Of a stretch of DNA of 64,000 bases, positions 1 through 8,531 are shown piece after piece. Under the pieces are notes generated by a model, which was not told where the DNA came from, made no database searches, and saw nothing but the letters and a program-made list of their open reading frames with translations. The DNA lies in assembly GCF_014336955.1 (NCBI RefSeq), contig NZ_QRAI01000004.1, positions 372,001-436,000 on the forward strand, read 5' to 3'. A program made the position numbers and the translations under genes. Origin of the DNA: Saccharophagus sp. K07. Lineage in GTDB: Bacteria > Pseudomonadota > Gammaproteobacteria > Pseudomonadales > Cellvibrionaceae. How positions within the stretch are numbered: the stretch's first letter is position 1; the number at the start of each line of letters is the position of its first letter.

Positions 1-1
1 T

Positions 2-664
2 GTTTGGTTCGTGGTGCGTATGGAACGCGGTCAGCGCCGTATCACCATCAACTACGCGAAGCGACAGCAAGGTCGTCATGGCTATGCGCAACAAACAAGC
101 CATTTACCTTTGAAGATCAACATGGCTGGTGTGATTCCAGTCATTTTCGCAAGCAGCTTGTTGTTGTTCCCGGCTTCTATTGCTCAGTGGTTTGGGCAAT
201 CAAGCGAAGGTAAAGTCGGCGAGATCTTGCAAGATATAGCGCTTGCTATTGGTCCTGGCCAACCGTTGAATTTTATTGTTTTCGGTGGATTGATCATTCT
301 GTTCTGCTTCGTTTACACAGCAATGATTTATAATCCCAAGGAAGTAGCTGACAATCTGAAAAAAGGCGGCGCTTATATCCCAGGTATTCGTCCGGGTGAG
401 CAGTCAGCCAAATACATCGATAACGTTCTGACCCGTTTGACTTTGATCGGATCGATCTATATTGCTGCGGTAGCACTTTTACCTCAATTCCTGGTTGCTT
501 ATACCGGAATACCGGTTTATCTCGGCGGTACCTCGCTGTTGATCGTGGTGGTTGTGGTGATGGACTTTATGTCTCAGATCCAGTCGCATTTGATGTCGCA
601 TCAGTACGAGTCAGTGCTTAAGAAAGCGAATTTAAAAGGGTATGGCAGCGGTAACACGCGCTAA
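2..664 (+). CDS. secY: Protein translocase subunit SecY (5' truncated)
   Basis: SecY forms the protein-conducting pore of the Sec translocon in the inner membrane, with SecE and SecG. Only the C-terminal half is present; the frame is open from base 2, so the gene begins before the window. Landmarks match the E. coli protein as I know it: ERGQRRI at the left edge, then [14 protein letters not shown], the hydrophobic [11 protein letters not shown] helix, and the C-terminal tail [10 protein letters not shown]. About four to five transmembrane helices are visible. It is the penultimate gene of the spc operon, 16 bp before rpmJ. Identification is certain. Confidence 0.98.
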   Translation, partial: VWFVVRMERGQRRITINYAKRQQGRHGYAQQTSHLPLKINMAGVIPVIFASSLLLFPASIAQWFGQSSEGKVGEILQDIALAIGPGQPLNFIVFGGLIILFCFVYTAMIYNPKEVADNLKKGGAYIPGIRPGEQSAKYIDNVLTRLTLIGSIYIAAVALLPQFLVAYTGIPVYLGGTSLLIVVVVVMDFMSQIQSHLMSHQYESVLKKANLKGYGSGNTR

Positions 665-680
665 ATGTGAGGTTAGAGAC

Positions 681-797
681 ATGAAAGTAAGAGCATCTGT
701 AAAGAAAGTCTGCAGAAATTGCAAGGTGGTTCGTCGTAAAGGTGTTTTGCGCGTTATTTGCAACGTGACCCCAAAGCATAAGCAACGTCAAGGTTGA
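681..797 (+). CDS. rpmJ: 50S ribosomal protein L36
   Basis: This 38-codon gene is the last of the spc operon and is easily missed because of its size. The product begins [14 protein letters not shown] and ends KHKQRQG, the standard bacterial L36 of 37-38 residues. It carries the Cys-Cys...Cys-His zinc-ribbon ligands (C11, C14, C27, H32), so it is the zinc-binding C+ form. L36 binds 23S rRNA in the large subunit. The start follows secY by 16 bp with a GGTTAGAG sequence upstream. Confidence 0.97.
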   Translation: MKVRASVKKVCRNCKVVRRKGVLRVICNVTPKHKQRQG

Positions 798-989
798 TTG
801 TTGCCGGCGGTCTTCAGCGAAGGCCGCCTTCAGGGAGGATTCTAGGGGGTACTAACTGTCGGGGACTCTTCTCCTATTGAATTCCGGTGATCGAATGGGT
901 ATTATCCCGCGCCCCTGTATTCAGGGCCGCGGAGATGTCTTTTTTATCGCCGTTAGTACCGCAGAACAAAAGTTATTGGAGTAATCCGA
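798..989 (+). promoter_or_regulatory. Structured leader of rpsM (candidate S4-responsive alpha-operon leader or attenuator)
   Basis: This 192-bp gap is long for an spc/alpha junction and is full of pairing potential. GGCGGTCTTC (806-815) pairs with 819-828. GGTACTAAC (848-856) pairs perfectly with GTTAGTACC (952-960). Inside that long-range helix a strong hairpin (907-932: CCGCG/CGCGG, a C-C mismatch, CCCTG/CAGGG, loop TATT) is followed eight bases later by a T run (940-944), as in an intrinsic terminator. The 3' arm of the outer helix ends about 30 bases before the rpsM start. In E. coli, S4 represses the alpha operon through a structured rpsM leader. That this leader does the same is inference; attenuation is an alternative. 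Confidence 0.5.
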
Positions 990-1346
990 ATGGCCCGTAT
1001 TGCTGGTGTCAACATACCAGACCAAAAACACACAGTAATTTCCCTAACATACGTTTACGGAATCGGTCGCACACGTGCAAAAGCAATTTGCGCAGCTGCT
1101 GGTATTGCAGAAAGCGCCAAAGTGAGCACACTGAGTGAAGATCAGCTCGAAGCGATTCGTAACGAAGTTGCCAAATACACAGTAGAAGGTGACTTGCGTC
1201 GTGAAGTTTCAATGAGCATCAAGCGGCTGATGGACTTAGGTTGCTACCGTGGTTTGCGTCATCGCCGCAACCTGCCGGTTCGCGGTCAGCGCACCAAGAC
1301 AAATGCACGTACCCGTAAAGGTCCGCGCAAGCCGATCAAACGCTAA
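990..1346 (+). CDS. rpsM: 30S ribosomal protein S13
   Basis: S13 sits in the head of the small subunit and contacts the P-site tRNA and the intersubunit bridge. The 118-residue product starts [13 protein letters not shown] and ends with the basic tail [10 protein letters not shown], both typical of S13. It contains the helix-hairpin-helix stretch YGIGRTRA and the [19 protein letters not shown] block. GGAG lies nine bases before the ATG. It is the first gene of the alpha operon, followed by rpsK 29 bp later. Confidence 0.98.
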   Translation: MARIAGVNIPDQKHTVISLTYVYGIGRTRAKAICAAAGIAESAKVSTLSEDQLEAIRNEVAKYTVEGDLRREVSMSIKRLMDLGCYRGLRHRRNLPVRGQRTKTNARTRKGPRKPIKR

Positions 1347-1375
1347 TTTAACCGTTCAACGTTAGGAAAATTACG

Positions 1376-1768
1376 ATGGCTAAGCCAACTAAAGGCGCTC
1401 CACGCAAAAAGGTCAAAAAGACCGTTGTGGATGGTGTGGCGCATATTCACGCATCCTTTAACAACACCATAGTTACTATCACCGATCGTCAGGGCAACAC
1501 TTTGAGCTGGGCGACTTCCGGTGGTTCAGGTTTCCGCGGATCTCGTAAAAGTACTCCGTTCGCAGCACAGGTCGCCGCTGAGCGAGCTGGACAAGCCGCT
1601 CTGGAATACGGTTTGAAAAATCTTGACGTCGAAGTCAAAGGTCCAGGGCCAGGCCGCGAGTCAGCAGTGCGCGCTCTGAACAACATTGGCTACAAAATTA
1701 CCAACATTACTGACGTCACGCCAATTCCACATAACGGCTGCCGTCCGCCTAAAAAGCGTCGCGTGTGA
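1376..1768 (+). CDS. rpsK: 30S ribosomal protein S11
   Basis: S11 is part of the platform of the 30S subunit, near the decoding site and the anti-Shine-Dalgarno end of 16S rRNA. The 130-residue product has the family motifs [34 protein letters not shown] and the C-terminal [18 protein letters not shown]. Length matches the family exactly. It lies between rpsM and rpsD with 14 bp to the next start, consistent with one transcript. Confidence 0.98.
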   Translation: MAKPTKGAPRKKVKKTVVDGVAHIHASFNNTIVTITDRQGNTLSWATSGGSGFRGSRKSTPFAAQVAAERAGQAALEYGLKNLDVEVKGPGPGRESAVRALNNIGYKITNITDVTPIPHNGCRPPKKRRV

Positions 1769-1782
1769 GGGGGTAGAGAACC

Positions 1783-2403
1783 ATGGCTCGTTATATTGGA
1801 CCAACCTGTAAACTTGCTCGTCGCGAAGGTACAGATCTGTTTTTGAAGAGTGGCGTTCGTCCGCTCGAATCCAAGTGCAAAATCGAAACTGGCCCTGGCC
1901 AGCACGGTCAGCGTCGTGGTCGTTTGTCTGACTACGGTGTACAGCACCGTGAAAAGCAGAAAGTTCGTCGTATCTACGGAATTCTGGAAAAGCAATTTAA
2001 GAATTACTACACCGAAGCTGCTCGTCGTAAGGGCGCAACCGGTGAGAATCTGCTGCAGCTTCTCGAGTGCCGTTTGGACAACGTCGTTTATCGCATGGGC
2101 TTTGGTGCAACTCGCGCCGAATCTCGTCAGCTCGTTAGCCACAAAGCGATTACTGTAAACGGTAAGACTTTGAACATCCCTTCCTATCAAGTACGTGTAG
2201 GTGATGTGATTGCTGTACGCGAGAAGGCAAAGAATCAATTGCGAGTTCAAAACGCATTGAATATCGCCAGCCAACGCGGTGATGTTGATTGGGTTGATGT
2301 GAACACCGAAAAGAAGGAAGGCGTATTTAAGCGCGTTCCAGATCGTAGTGATTTGTCAGCGGATATCAACGAGAACCTGATCGTCGAGCTTTACTCGAAG
2401 TAA
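1783..2403 (+). CDS. rpsD: 30S ribosomal protein S4
   Basis: S4 nucleates 30S assembly by binding the 5' domain of 16S rRNA. In E. coli it is also the translational repressor of the alpha operon. The 206-residue product starts [18 protein letters not shown] and has an S4 RNA-binding domain (about residues 96-160: [28 protein letters not shown]). Its position inside the operon it would regulate matches the enteric arrangement, which supports a regulatory reading of the rpsM leader upstream. GGGGG lies shortly before the ATG. Confidence 0.98.
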   Translation: MARYIGPTCKLARREGTDLFLKSGVRPLESKCKIETGPGQHGQRRGRLSDYGVQHREKQKVRRIYGILEKQFKNYYTEAARRKGATGENLLQLLECRLDNVVYRMGFGATRAESRQLVSHKAITVNGKTLNIPSYQVRVGDVIAVREKAKNQLRVQNALNIASQRGDVDWVDVNTEKKEGVFKRVPDRSDLSADINENLIVELYSK

Positions 2404-2433
2404 GCCAAGTCCAACCTGTTGACAGGAATGCTT

Positions 2434-3423
2434 ATGCAAACTGCTGTGAATGATTTCTTGACGCCGAAAAATATCGATGTCACCGAACTTAGCCCCACAA
2501 GGGCGAGGGTAGTGCTCGAGCCGCTCGAGCGCGGCTTCGGCCATACCCTGGGCAACGCTTTGCGTCGCATCCTGCTGTCGTCTATGCCAGGTTGTGCGAT
2601 TACCGAAGTTGAAATCGAAGGCGTGCAACACGAATACAGTGCAATCGAAGGTGTGCAGGAGGACGTTATCGAAATCCTGCTCAACCTGAAAGAAGTTGCT
2701 GTGGTAATGCACGGTAAGGATGTTTCTGTTCTGACGTTGAGCAAGCGTGGTCCTGGCCCTGTCACCGCTGGTGATATCAAACTGGACCATGATGTTGAGA
2801 TTAAGAATCCACAGGCGGTGATCGCCAATATCACTGCCGATGTTGAACTCAATATGCGCCTCACCGTAACTCGCGGCCGTGGCTACCAGCCTGCTGATGC
2901 TCGTTCACGGGATGACGAAGAGACGCGCGCTATTGGTCGACTGCAATTGGATGCCAGCTACAGCCCGGTAAAACGTCTTGCTTACACCGTAGAAAGTGCG
3001 CGTGTTGAGCAGCGTACGAACTTGGACAAGTTGGTACTTGATCTCGAAACCAACGGCACTATAGACCCTGAAGAAGCTATCCGTCGTGCGGCTACCATTC
3101 TGCAACAGCAGTTGGCTGTGTTCGTTGATCTGGAAGGCGAAAAAGAAGCGGAGCCAGAGAAGAAAGAAGATCAAATCGATCCGATTCTGCTGCGCCCCGT
3201 GGACGATCTGGAACTCACTGTTCGCTCCGCGAACTGCTTGAAGGCCGAAAATATCTATTACATTGGCGATCTCATTCAGCGCACCGAAGTGGAGCTCTTG
3301 AAGACTCCAAACTTGGGTAAAAAATCGCTGACTGAGATCAAGGACATCCTGGCCTCGCGCGGTTTGTCATTGGGTATGCGCTTAGAGAACTGGCCTCCCG
3401 CCAGTCTGAAGGGCAATGATTAA
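2434..3423 (+). CDS. rpoA: DNA-directed RNA polymerase subunit alpha
   Basis: Alpha dimerises to start RNA polymerase assembly, and its C-terminal domain contacts UP elements and activators. The chosen ATG (2434) has AGGA six bases upstream and gives 329 residues, the same length as E. coli. The open frame extends to a TTG at 2419 and an ATG at 2428, but those leave no room for a ribosome-binding site. Landmarks: [18 protein letters not shown] in the dimerisation domain, an acidic linker ([12 protein letters not shown], about 232-243), and the CTD helix [16 protein letters not shown] with the C-terminal [10 protein letters not shown]. Fourth gene of the alpha operon. Confidence 0.98.
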   Translation: MQTAVNDFLTPKNIDVTELSPTRARVVLEPLERGFGHTLGNALRRILLSSMPGCAITEVEIEGVQHEYSAIEGVQEDVIEILLNLKEVAVVMHGKDVSVLTLSKRGPGPVTAGDIKLDHDVEIKNPQAVIANITADVELNMRLTVTRGRGYQPADARSRDDEETRAIGRLQLDASYSPVKRLAYTVESARVEQRTNLDKLVLDLETNGTIDPEEAIRRAATILQQQLAVFVDLEGEKEAEPEKKEDQIDPILLRPVDDLELTVRSANCLKAENIYYIGDLIQRTEVELLKTPNLGKKSLTEIKDILASRGLSLGMRLENWPPASLKGND

Positions 3424-3475
3424 TTCACCGCTTGGTGAAGTTTGCTGAGATAGCAATCGAAAAAGGTATAACGTC

Positions 3476-3871
3476 ATGCGTCATCGTCTTAGTGGCCGTC
3501 AATTAAATCGAAATGCATCCCACCGGAAAGCCATGTTCCGCAATATGGTGAATTCATTGGTGGAACATGAACTCATTAAAACCACCTTGCCAAAGGCAAA
3601 GGAGTTGCGTCGTTTTGCAGAACCTTTGATCACTCTCAGCAAGAATGACAGCGTTGCAAATCGTCGTTTGGCGTTCAATCGCCTGCGCGATAAGAAAGCT
3701 GTAGGTAAGTTGTTTAATGAGTTGGGACCTCGTTTCGCCAATCGTCCAGGTGGTTACCTGCGTATTCTGAAGTGCGGTTTCCGTCCTGGTGATAATGCTC
3801 CTTTGGCTTACGTAGAACTGGTTGATCGTCCGGTTCAAGGTAAAGTAGAAGAAGCGGCTTCTGCTGAATAA
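3476..3871 (+). CDS. rplQ: 50S ribosomal protein L17
   Basis: L17 lies near the exit of the peptide tunnel of the large subunit. The 131-residue product begins [20 protein letters not shown] and includes the family motif [20 protein letters not shown] and the [18 protein letters not shown] block. The acidic C-terminus (VEEAASAE) is normal for gammaproteobacteria. Last gene of the alpha operon, followed at once by a strong terminator. Confidence 0.98.
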   Translation: MRHRLSGRQLNRNASHRKAMFRNMVNSLVEHELIKTTLPKAKELRRFAEPLITLSKNDSVANRRLAFNRLRDKKAVGKLFNELGPRFANRPGGYLRILKCGFRPGDNAPLAYVELVDRPVQGKVEEAASAE

Positions 3872-3886
3872 TTCAGTATGAGGTGC

Positions 3887-3916
3887 AAAAAACCGGGCAT
3901 CGCCCGGTTTTTTTAT
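3887..3916 (+). terminator. Rho-independent terminator of the alpha operon
   Basis: ACCGGGC, a short ATC loop, then GCCCGGT and an uninterrupted run of seven T. The A run before the stem extends pairing with the T run. It lies 15 bp after the rplQ stop. Confidence 0.92.
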
Positions 3917-3929
3917 TTGTGGTTTTGAT

Positions 3930-4574
3930 ATGACTGAGCTGCGGATCACCGAGATTTTTTTGTCGCTGCAGGGTGAAGCCAAAGTCGTAGGCCTGCCGAC
4001 CGTATTTGTGCGCCTGACGGGATGTCCTCTGCGTTGCGGTTATTGCGATTCGGCTTACGCGTTTTACGGCGGCAAAAAAATTTCCGTTGACGAGATTCTT
4101 GCGCAGGTTCGCGCGTTTAATGTTCGCCATGTTTGTGTAACCGGTGGCGAGCCTTTGGCGCAGCCCGATGTTCGCGTTTTGTTGCGCGAATTGTGCGATA
4201 TAGGCAAGTCGGTTTCGCTGGAAACCAGTGGGGCTATGTCAATCGCCGATGTCGATCCCAGAGTCAGTGTAGTAATGGATATTAAAACGCCGGGATCTGG
4301 CGAAAGCCACCGCAATCTTTTGGATAATTTGCCCCTGCTTGGCGAAAAGGATCAGATTAAATTCGTTATTTGCAGCCGCGAAGACTACGAGTGGGCGCGG
4401 TTTAAATTAGCGGAGTGGAATCTCGCGGAGCGCGCGGGAGAAATTTTATTTTCTCCCAGCTATGGAGTGGTGAATCCAAGAGATTTGGCGGATTGGATAG
4501 TCGCAGATCGTCTGCCTGTGCGGATGCAGATTCAGTTGCACAAGCTTCTTTGGGGCGATGTGCCGGGGGTGTAG
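3930..4574 (+). CDS. queE: 7-carboxy-7-deazaguanine synthase QueE
   Basis: QueE is a radical SAM enzyme that converts 6-carboxy-5,6,7,8-tetrahydropterin to 7-carboxy-7-deazaguanine in the preQ0/queuosine pathway. The 214-residue product has the cluster-binding CxxxCxxC motif in [10 protein letters not shown] (residues about 31-40), an early FLSLQGE substrate-binding motif and the SAM-contact GGEP ([10 protein letters not shown]). The start lies just after the alpha-operon terminator, so it needs its own promoter or some read-through. The stop is one base from the queC start, so the two genes are translationally linked. Confidence 0.95.
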   Translation: MTELRITEIFLSLQGEAKVVGLPTVFVRLTGCPLRCGYCDSAYAFYGGKKISVDEILAQVRAFNVRHVCVTGGEPLAQPDVRVLLRELCDIGKSVSLETSGAMSIADVDPRVSVVMDIKTPGSGESHRNLLDNLPLLGEKDQIKFVICSREDYEWARFKLAEWNLAERAGEILFSPSYGVVNPRDLADWIVADRLPVRMQIQLHKLLWGDVPGV

Positions 4575-4575
4575 C

Positions 4576-5268
4576 GTGAGCGAATTAAAACGAAATGTAG
4601 CCGTAGTATTGGTATCAGGTGGTTTGGATTCTGCCACGGTTTTGGCGATGGCCCGCAAAGAAGGTTTCGCTTGCTATACGCTGAGTTTTGATTACGGGCA
4701 GCGTCATAGAGCGGAATTAATCGCGGCAGAGAGAGTGTCTTCCGAGTTGGGTGCGGTTGCCCATAAAGTCGTTAAATTGGATTTGGGATCGATCGGCGGT
4801 TCTGCTTTAACGGATGATCGCATAGATGTGCCCGAGCAGGAGACAGATGGAATTCCGGTTACTTACGTACCTGCGCGCAATACAGTATTTCTGTCGATTG
4901 CGTTGGGTTGGGCGGAAGTTTTAAATGCGTCGGCGATTTTTATCGGCGTTAATGCGGTGGATTATTCCGGTTACCCGGATTGCCGGCCGGAATATATTGC
5001 CGCTTTCCAAACGCTCGCCAATCTTGCGACGCGCGCGGGAGTCGAGGGAAATAGCATCGAAATTCGCACGCCGCTGATTCAGTTGAGCAAGGGCGAAATT
5101 ATTCGTAAAGGTTTGGAATTGGGCATTGATTACCATCTGACGGTGTCCTGCTATCAGGCGACGGAAGAGGGGCTTGCTTGTGGGAAGTGTGATTCCTGCC
5201 GGTTGCGCCGTAAGGGTTTTATGGATCTTGGTGTGCCCGACCAGACTCACTACAAAAGACAAGATTAA
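4576..5268 (+). CDS. queC: 7-cyano-7-deazaguanine synthase QueC
   Basis: QueC converts 7-carboxy-7-deazaguanine to preQ0 using ATP and ammonia. I chose the GTG at 4576, directly after the queE stop, because GGGGGTG lies just upstream; it gives 230 residues. An ATG at 4558 would overlap queE and has no good site. The PP-loop SGGLDSAT is at about residues 14-21. The C-terminal zinc site is SCYQ...[10 protein letters not shown]. QueE and QueC together supply consecutive steps of tRNA queuosine synthesis, and the next genes are tRNAs, a neighbourhood also found in Pseudomonas as far as I recall. Confidence 0.95.
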   Translation: MSELKRNVAVVLVSGGLDSATVLAMARKEGFACYTLSFDYGQRHRAELIAAERVSSELGAVAHKVVKLDLGSIGGSALTDDRIDVPEQETDGIPVTYVPARNTVFLSIALGWAEVLNASAIFIGVNAVDYSGYPDCRPEYIAAFQTLANLATRAGVEGNSIEIRTPLIQLSKGEIIRKGLELGIDYHLTVSCYQATEEGLACGKCDSCRLRRKGFMDLGVPDQTHYKRQD

Positions 5269-5318
5269 GCGATAAATTTTTAGTCTGTATTGAGGTGCCA
5301 AAAGGCTAAAAAAAATTC

Positions 5319-5346
5319 TTGTTTTTTATGGGCAAATCATTACTAT
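5319..5346 (+). promoter_or_regulatory. Probable sigma-70 promoter for tRNA-Lys
   Basis: TTGTTT (5319-5324), a 16-bp spacer and TACTAT (5341-5346) are followed by a GC-rich discriminator (GCGCC). That is typical of stringently controlled stable-RNA promoters. The first tRNA begins 14 bp after the -10 box. Confidence 0.55.
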
Positions 5347-5359
5347 ATGCGCCTCTTTT

Positions 5360-5435
5360 GGGTCGTTAGCTCAGTCGGTAGAGCAGTTGGCTTTTAACCA
5401 ATTGGTCACTGGTTCGAATCCAGTACGACCCACCA
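5360..5435 (+). tRNA. tRNA-Lys (anticodon TTT)
   Basis: A 76-nt cloverleaf: acceptor GGGTCGT pairs with ACGACCC, D arm AGCTCAGTCGGTAGAGC, anticodon loop CTTTTAA with TTT in the middle, T arm CTGGTTCGAATCCAG, and genomically encoded CCA at 5433-5435. It reads lysine codons AAA and AAG. Confidence 0.97.
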
Positions 5436-5535
5436 TTTTTAGACTCATTCGCACATTGAATGACGTCGCACATGCAAGTTTGTGCATGTAATTAGATTAA
5501 GCGATTGATTCGCGTAGATTCAGAAGAAAAGTTTC

Positions 5536-5611
5536 GGGTCGTTAGCTCAGTCGGTAGAGCAGTTGGCTTTTAACCAATTGGTCACTGGTTCGAATCCAGT
5601 ACGACCCACCA
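5536..5611 (+). tRNA. tRNA-Lys (anticodon TTT), second copy
   Basis: Identical over all 76 bases to the copy at 5360-5435, with encoded CCA. The 100-bp spacer between the copies carries no other feature that I can see. The pair ends in a strong terminator, so they are probably cotranscribed and processed. Confidence 0.97.
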
Positions 5612-5617
5612 TTTTAA

Positions 5618-5640
5618 GGGGAGCCTAGGCTCCCTTTTTT
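5618..5640 (+). terminator. Rho-independent terminator after the tRNA-Lys pair
   Basis: GGGAGCC (5618-5624/5) and GGCTCCC (5628-5634) form a 7-bp stem around a TA-centred loop, followed by six T. Confidence 0.9.
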
Positions 5641-5743
5641 ATTGCCTTTTGTCTGACGGCTGGTAACGCTTTGCCGTTGAAGTGATCAAAACTTCAGCAG
5701 TTAGCGTAAACTTTGTTACCTGTTTCTTTGGAGAGTCTGTTTG

Positions 5744-6811
5744 ATGGCAGTGGAAGAAGTTCCTGTTCGCGTTGGGTCTGACGATAAACCCAGTCCGGTT
5801 GATTTGGTGCGCCAGCACTTGGATCGCATTCCGGTTCAGCATCGCCCGGATCCTGAGCAAGTGGCTGAGCAAAAGGAAAGAATCAAGGCGCTGCTCAAAC
5901 AGCACAATGCGGTACTGGTCGCTCACTACTATACGGATCCCGAAGTACAGGCGCTGGCGGAAGAGACCGGGGGCTGCGTTTCCGATTCGCTGGAAATGGC
6001 CCGTTTCGGTAAGAATCATTCTGCCGATACATTGATCGTCGCCGGCGTCAAATTTATGGGCGAAACGGCCAAGATTCTCTCCCCGGAGAAGCGCGTGCTG
6101 ATGCCGACCCTGGAAGCGACCTGCTCCTTGGATATTGGTTGCCCGGCAGACGAATTTAGTGCGTTCTGCGACGCGCATCCAGATCGCACGGTGGTGGTTT
6201 ACGCCAATACCTCAGCGGCTGTTAAAGCGCGCGCGGATTGGGTGGTGACTTCGAGCATTGCGGTCGACGTGGTGGACTATCTGGATCGCCAGGGCAAGAA
6301 AATTCTCTGGGCCCCTGACCGTCACCTGGGAAGCTATGTGCAGAAGACTACGGGCGCAGATGTGCTCTTGTGGGACGGTGCCTGTATCGTCCACGAAGAG
6401 TTCAAGGCGCGCGGTGTGGAAGAGCTGAAAGCGCAACACCCGGATGCGGCCATATTGGTTCACCCGGAATCGCCAGAAGCGGTGGTGGCTTTGGCGGATG
6501 TGGTCGGCTCAACGTCGCAATTGATTCGCGCCGCGCAAACCCTGCCTCATCGCAAGTTTATAGTCGCGACCGACCAGGGCATCTTTTACAAGATGCAGCA
6601 GACCTGTCCGGATAAATTGTTTTATATAGCCCCCACCGCTGGCGCCGGCGCAACTTGCCGCTCATGTGCTAATTGCCCGTGGATGGCAATGAATTCGTTG
6701 GAATTGATGGCAACAGTGTTCGAGCGTCAGGACAACGAAATTTTTGTCGATCCCGAACTGGCTCGTCGCGCCATGATTCCGCTGCAACGGATGCTGGATT
6801 TCCGTAAATAA
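5744..6811 (+). CDS. nadA: Quinolinate synthase NadA
   Basis: NadA condenses iminoaspartate with dihydroxyacetone phosphate to quinolinate in de novo NAD synthesis, using a 4Fe-4S cluster. The 355-residue product has [11 protein letters not shown] and [12 protein letters not shown] near the start, and cysteines in [10 protein letters not shown] and the CRSCANC motif near the end. The ATG at 5744 follows TTGGAGAG by about ten bases. It converges on the GGDEF gene on the other strand with only 20 bp between stops, so a shared bidirectional stop signal would be expected. I see no clear hairpin there. Confidence 0.96.
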   Translation: MAVEEVPVRVGSDDKPSPVDLVRQHLDRIPVQHRPDPEQVAEQKERIKALLKQHNAVLVAHYYTDPEVQALAEETGGCVSDSLEMARFGKNHSADTLIVAGVKFMGETAKILSPEKRVLMPTLEATCSLDIGCPADEFSAFCDAHPDRTVVVYANTSAAVKARADWVVTSSIAVDVVDYLDRQGKKILWAPDRHLGSYVQKTTGADVLLWDGACIVHEEFKARGVEELKAQHPDAAILVHPESPEAVVALADVVGSTSQLIRAAQTLPHRKFIVATDQGIFYKMQQTCPDKLFYIAPTAGAGATCRSCANCPWMAMNSLELMATVFERQDNEIFVDPELARRAMIPLQRMLDFRK

Positions 6812-6831
6812 GGAGCGGTTTACAGGAAGGT

Positions 6832-7734
6832 TTAGCAAGCGATGGCGCGATTGCGACCATTGAGCTTGGCTTGATAGAGCAACTGATCCGCGCGGTTGAG
6901 CATGTCGTCGAAGACGGTGTCCTGCATCGCGCGGCAGGTCACCCCCAAACTTACCGTAAATCTGAATTGTTGCGTTCCGTAAGGAATAATGCGCTTTTCG
7001 CAGGTTGCCCGGATACGTTCCGCGATAGCACCTGCGCCTTGTAAATCTGCATCGGGACAGCAGATGGCAAACTCCTCGCCGCCAATCCTCCCGACAATAT
7101 CTGATTCCCGCACCGCCTCCCGGCAACAATCCGCCAGAATATCCAGCGCCTTGTCTCCCGCTGCGTGACCGTAGGTGTCGTTGATGGATTTAAATTCGTC
7201 CACGTCCATCATGATGATGGAAAGGGGGCGTTTGTGGCGCTGGGCTTTGGCGAATTCAGCATGGGCAAGAGAGAAGAAATGCCGCCGGTTGCTGAGTCGC
7301 GTCAAGGGATCTGTTGTCGCCAGGCGGCGCAGCTCCTGATTGGCCACTTCCAGCTCCAGGGTCGCCTGTTTGACGCGCAGTGCGGTGCGCATACGAGCAG
7401 CGAGTATGGGGTAGACCACGGGTTTGCTGACGTAATCACTGGCACCTAAGTCGAGCGCCTTGATAATGCTGTCGTCGGCGCTGCTGGCGGAGATGATGAT
7501 GACGGGTATATCAGCGGTTTCGGCAAAGCTTTTGAGTTTTTCCAAGGTTTCCAGGCCGCTCAGCCCGGGCATACGCATATCGAGAAGGATCAGGTCGGGG
7601 CGGCGGGTGGCGGCCGTGGTAATACATTCATCGCCGCTCAGGGCAATGAGGACGTCGAAGCCATCGTCGTTCAGGTCGTACTCCAGAAGTCTGGCGTTAT
7701 CTTCGGAGTCATCCACTACTAAAACTGTCGGCAT
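6832..7734 (-). CDS. Response regulator with diguanylate cyclase (GGDEF) output
   Basis: Predicted to make cyclic di-GMP when its receiver domain is phosphorylated. Receiver domain at residues 1-120: acidic pair D8-D9, phosphoacceptor D52 in LILLDMRMPG, and the conserved lysine in VSKPV. A short coiled linker (RVKQATLELEVANQELRRL) leads to the GGDEF domain (about 145-300) with the active-site sequence GGEEF. The product-inhibition I-site RxxD is intact as RESD, five residues before GGEEF. No partner histidine kinase lies nearby, so it is an orphan regulator of the PleD/WspR general type. The 179 bp upstream of its start (7735-7913) contain no gene that I can support. Confidence 0.93.
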   Translation of the reverse strand: MPTVLVVDDSEDNARLLEYDLNDDGFDVLIALSGDECITTAATRRPDLILLDMRMPGLSGLETLEKLKSFAETADIPVIIISASSADDSIIKALDLGASDYVSKPVVYPILAARMRTALRVKQATLELEVANQELRRLATTDPLTRLSNRRHFFSLAHAEFAKAQRHKRPLSIIMMDVDEFKSINDTYGHAAGDKALDILADCCREAVRESDIVGRIGGEEFAICCPDADLQGAGAIAERIRATCEKRIIPYGTQQFRFTVSLGVTCRAMQDTVFDDMLNRADQLLYQAKLNGRNRAIAC

Positions 7735-7913
7735 AAAATGGTCGCGTTTCGTTGGGGTATTGGCGGTAAAAAAGAACGTGTTCGATATTCCGTTTTGGAG
7801 GCCCTGAACTTAACTCTAGTCAAAGTTCTTCTTATTGCCGCTCTGGGTGGGCGCAAAAGGCGAGTGGATGTTGCATGGCGCGCCAGAACTTTCTGTGCGC
7901 CGCATTTTAACGG

Positions 7914-8255
7914 TCAAATACGCCAAAGTTGTGAATGGGGAGTGGCTTTGCGTAACTGTGAAAGTGCGAGATCGGTGAAGTAGGTTTTGCTCTGTTGCCA
8001 GCCGGCAGCGCAGTGCTGCATGCGAAACAGAAGACTGGTGACGGCTTCTTCCCAGGTCAATTCCAGTAGTCCCGGGTAATAAAACTCCTGCACCCACTTT
8101 TGAATTTGGCCGTCTTGCGGCAGTGGTCCGCGCGGATTTTCCAGGGCGAGGTCGTCACGCAGATGACAGAGAATATCGATTAATTTCTGACAGCCGTTGC
8201 TGTAACCCTTCGACAGGCTTAACAAATTGCCAAAGTGGAAGGCGCTGTGTGGCAT
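7914..8255 (-). CDS. Hypothetical protein, 113 residues
   Basis: I do not recognise the family. The ATG at 8255 has GGAG seven bases upstream; a TTG at 8276 in the same frame has no such signal. The product begins MPHSAFHFGNLLSLSKGYSN. It has conserved-looking aromatic stretches (KWVQEFYYPGLLELTWEEA) and no signal peptide or membrane helix, so it is probably a small cytoplasmic helical protein. It lies 25 bp after the small gene at 8281-8472 on the same strand, downstream of nrdAB, and may be cotranscribed with it. Confidence 0.6.
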   Translation of the reverse strand: MPHSAFHFGNLLSLSKGYSNGCQKLIDILCHLRDDLALENPRGPLPQDGQIQKWVQEFYYPGLLELTWEEAVTSLLFRMQHCAAGWQQSKTYFTDLALSQLRKATPHSQLWRI

Positions 8256-8280
8256 GGTGCAGCTCCGTTGTACCAATGAA

Positions 8281-8472
8281 TTAATGAATTGTGTCGGGTT
8301 TTTCTCGGGATGGGGATGATAATTCTGACTTGCTACCCACCGAGCGCTGCAGTTGCAGGACCATCTTGCTCAAATAAGCGACGCTTTCGTTGAGTTGTTT
8401 TACCGCTACGCGCAGCTCGTCAGCGTCGTTGAGATCGAGTGCGGAGTTTGCGTTTTGCGTCTTGCTACCCAT
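8281..8472 (-). CDS. Small acidic/helical protein, 63 residues, downstream of nrdB
   Basis: A 63-codon gene starts at the ATG ending at 8472 with GAGGA seven bases before it. The product begins MGSKTQNANSALDLNDADEL. A central heptad-like segment (LRVAVKQLNESVAYLSKMVLQLQ) suggests a short coiled coil, and the C-terminus is serine- and charge-rich. No function can be assigned. The longer open frame running into it from nrdB is antisense-type noise; only this ribosome-binding site and start are convincing. Confidence 0.6.
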   Translation of the reverse strand: MGSKTQNANSALDLNDADELRVAVKQLNESVAYLSKMVLQLQRSVGSKSELSSPSREKPDTIH

Positions 8473-8531
8473 GATCAGTCCTCTATAGAAGCCGGCACCC
8501 GGTGAACGGGTGCCGGTGAGTCTAAATGGAA

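Noticed and set aside
806-828. Hairpin after rpmJ as the spc-operon terminator
   Set aside because: The 10-bp stem lacks any T run, so it is not an intrinsic terminator by itself; treated as part of the rpsM leader.
5360-5611. tRNA-Lys pair as an integration site of a genomic island
   Set aside because: In Pseudomonas such a tRNA is a known attachment site, but here ordinary nadA follows and there is no integrase or direct-repeat boundary in the window.
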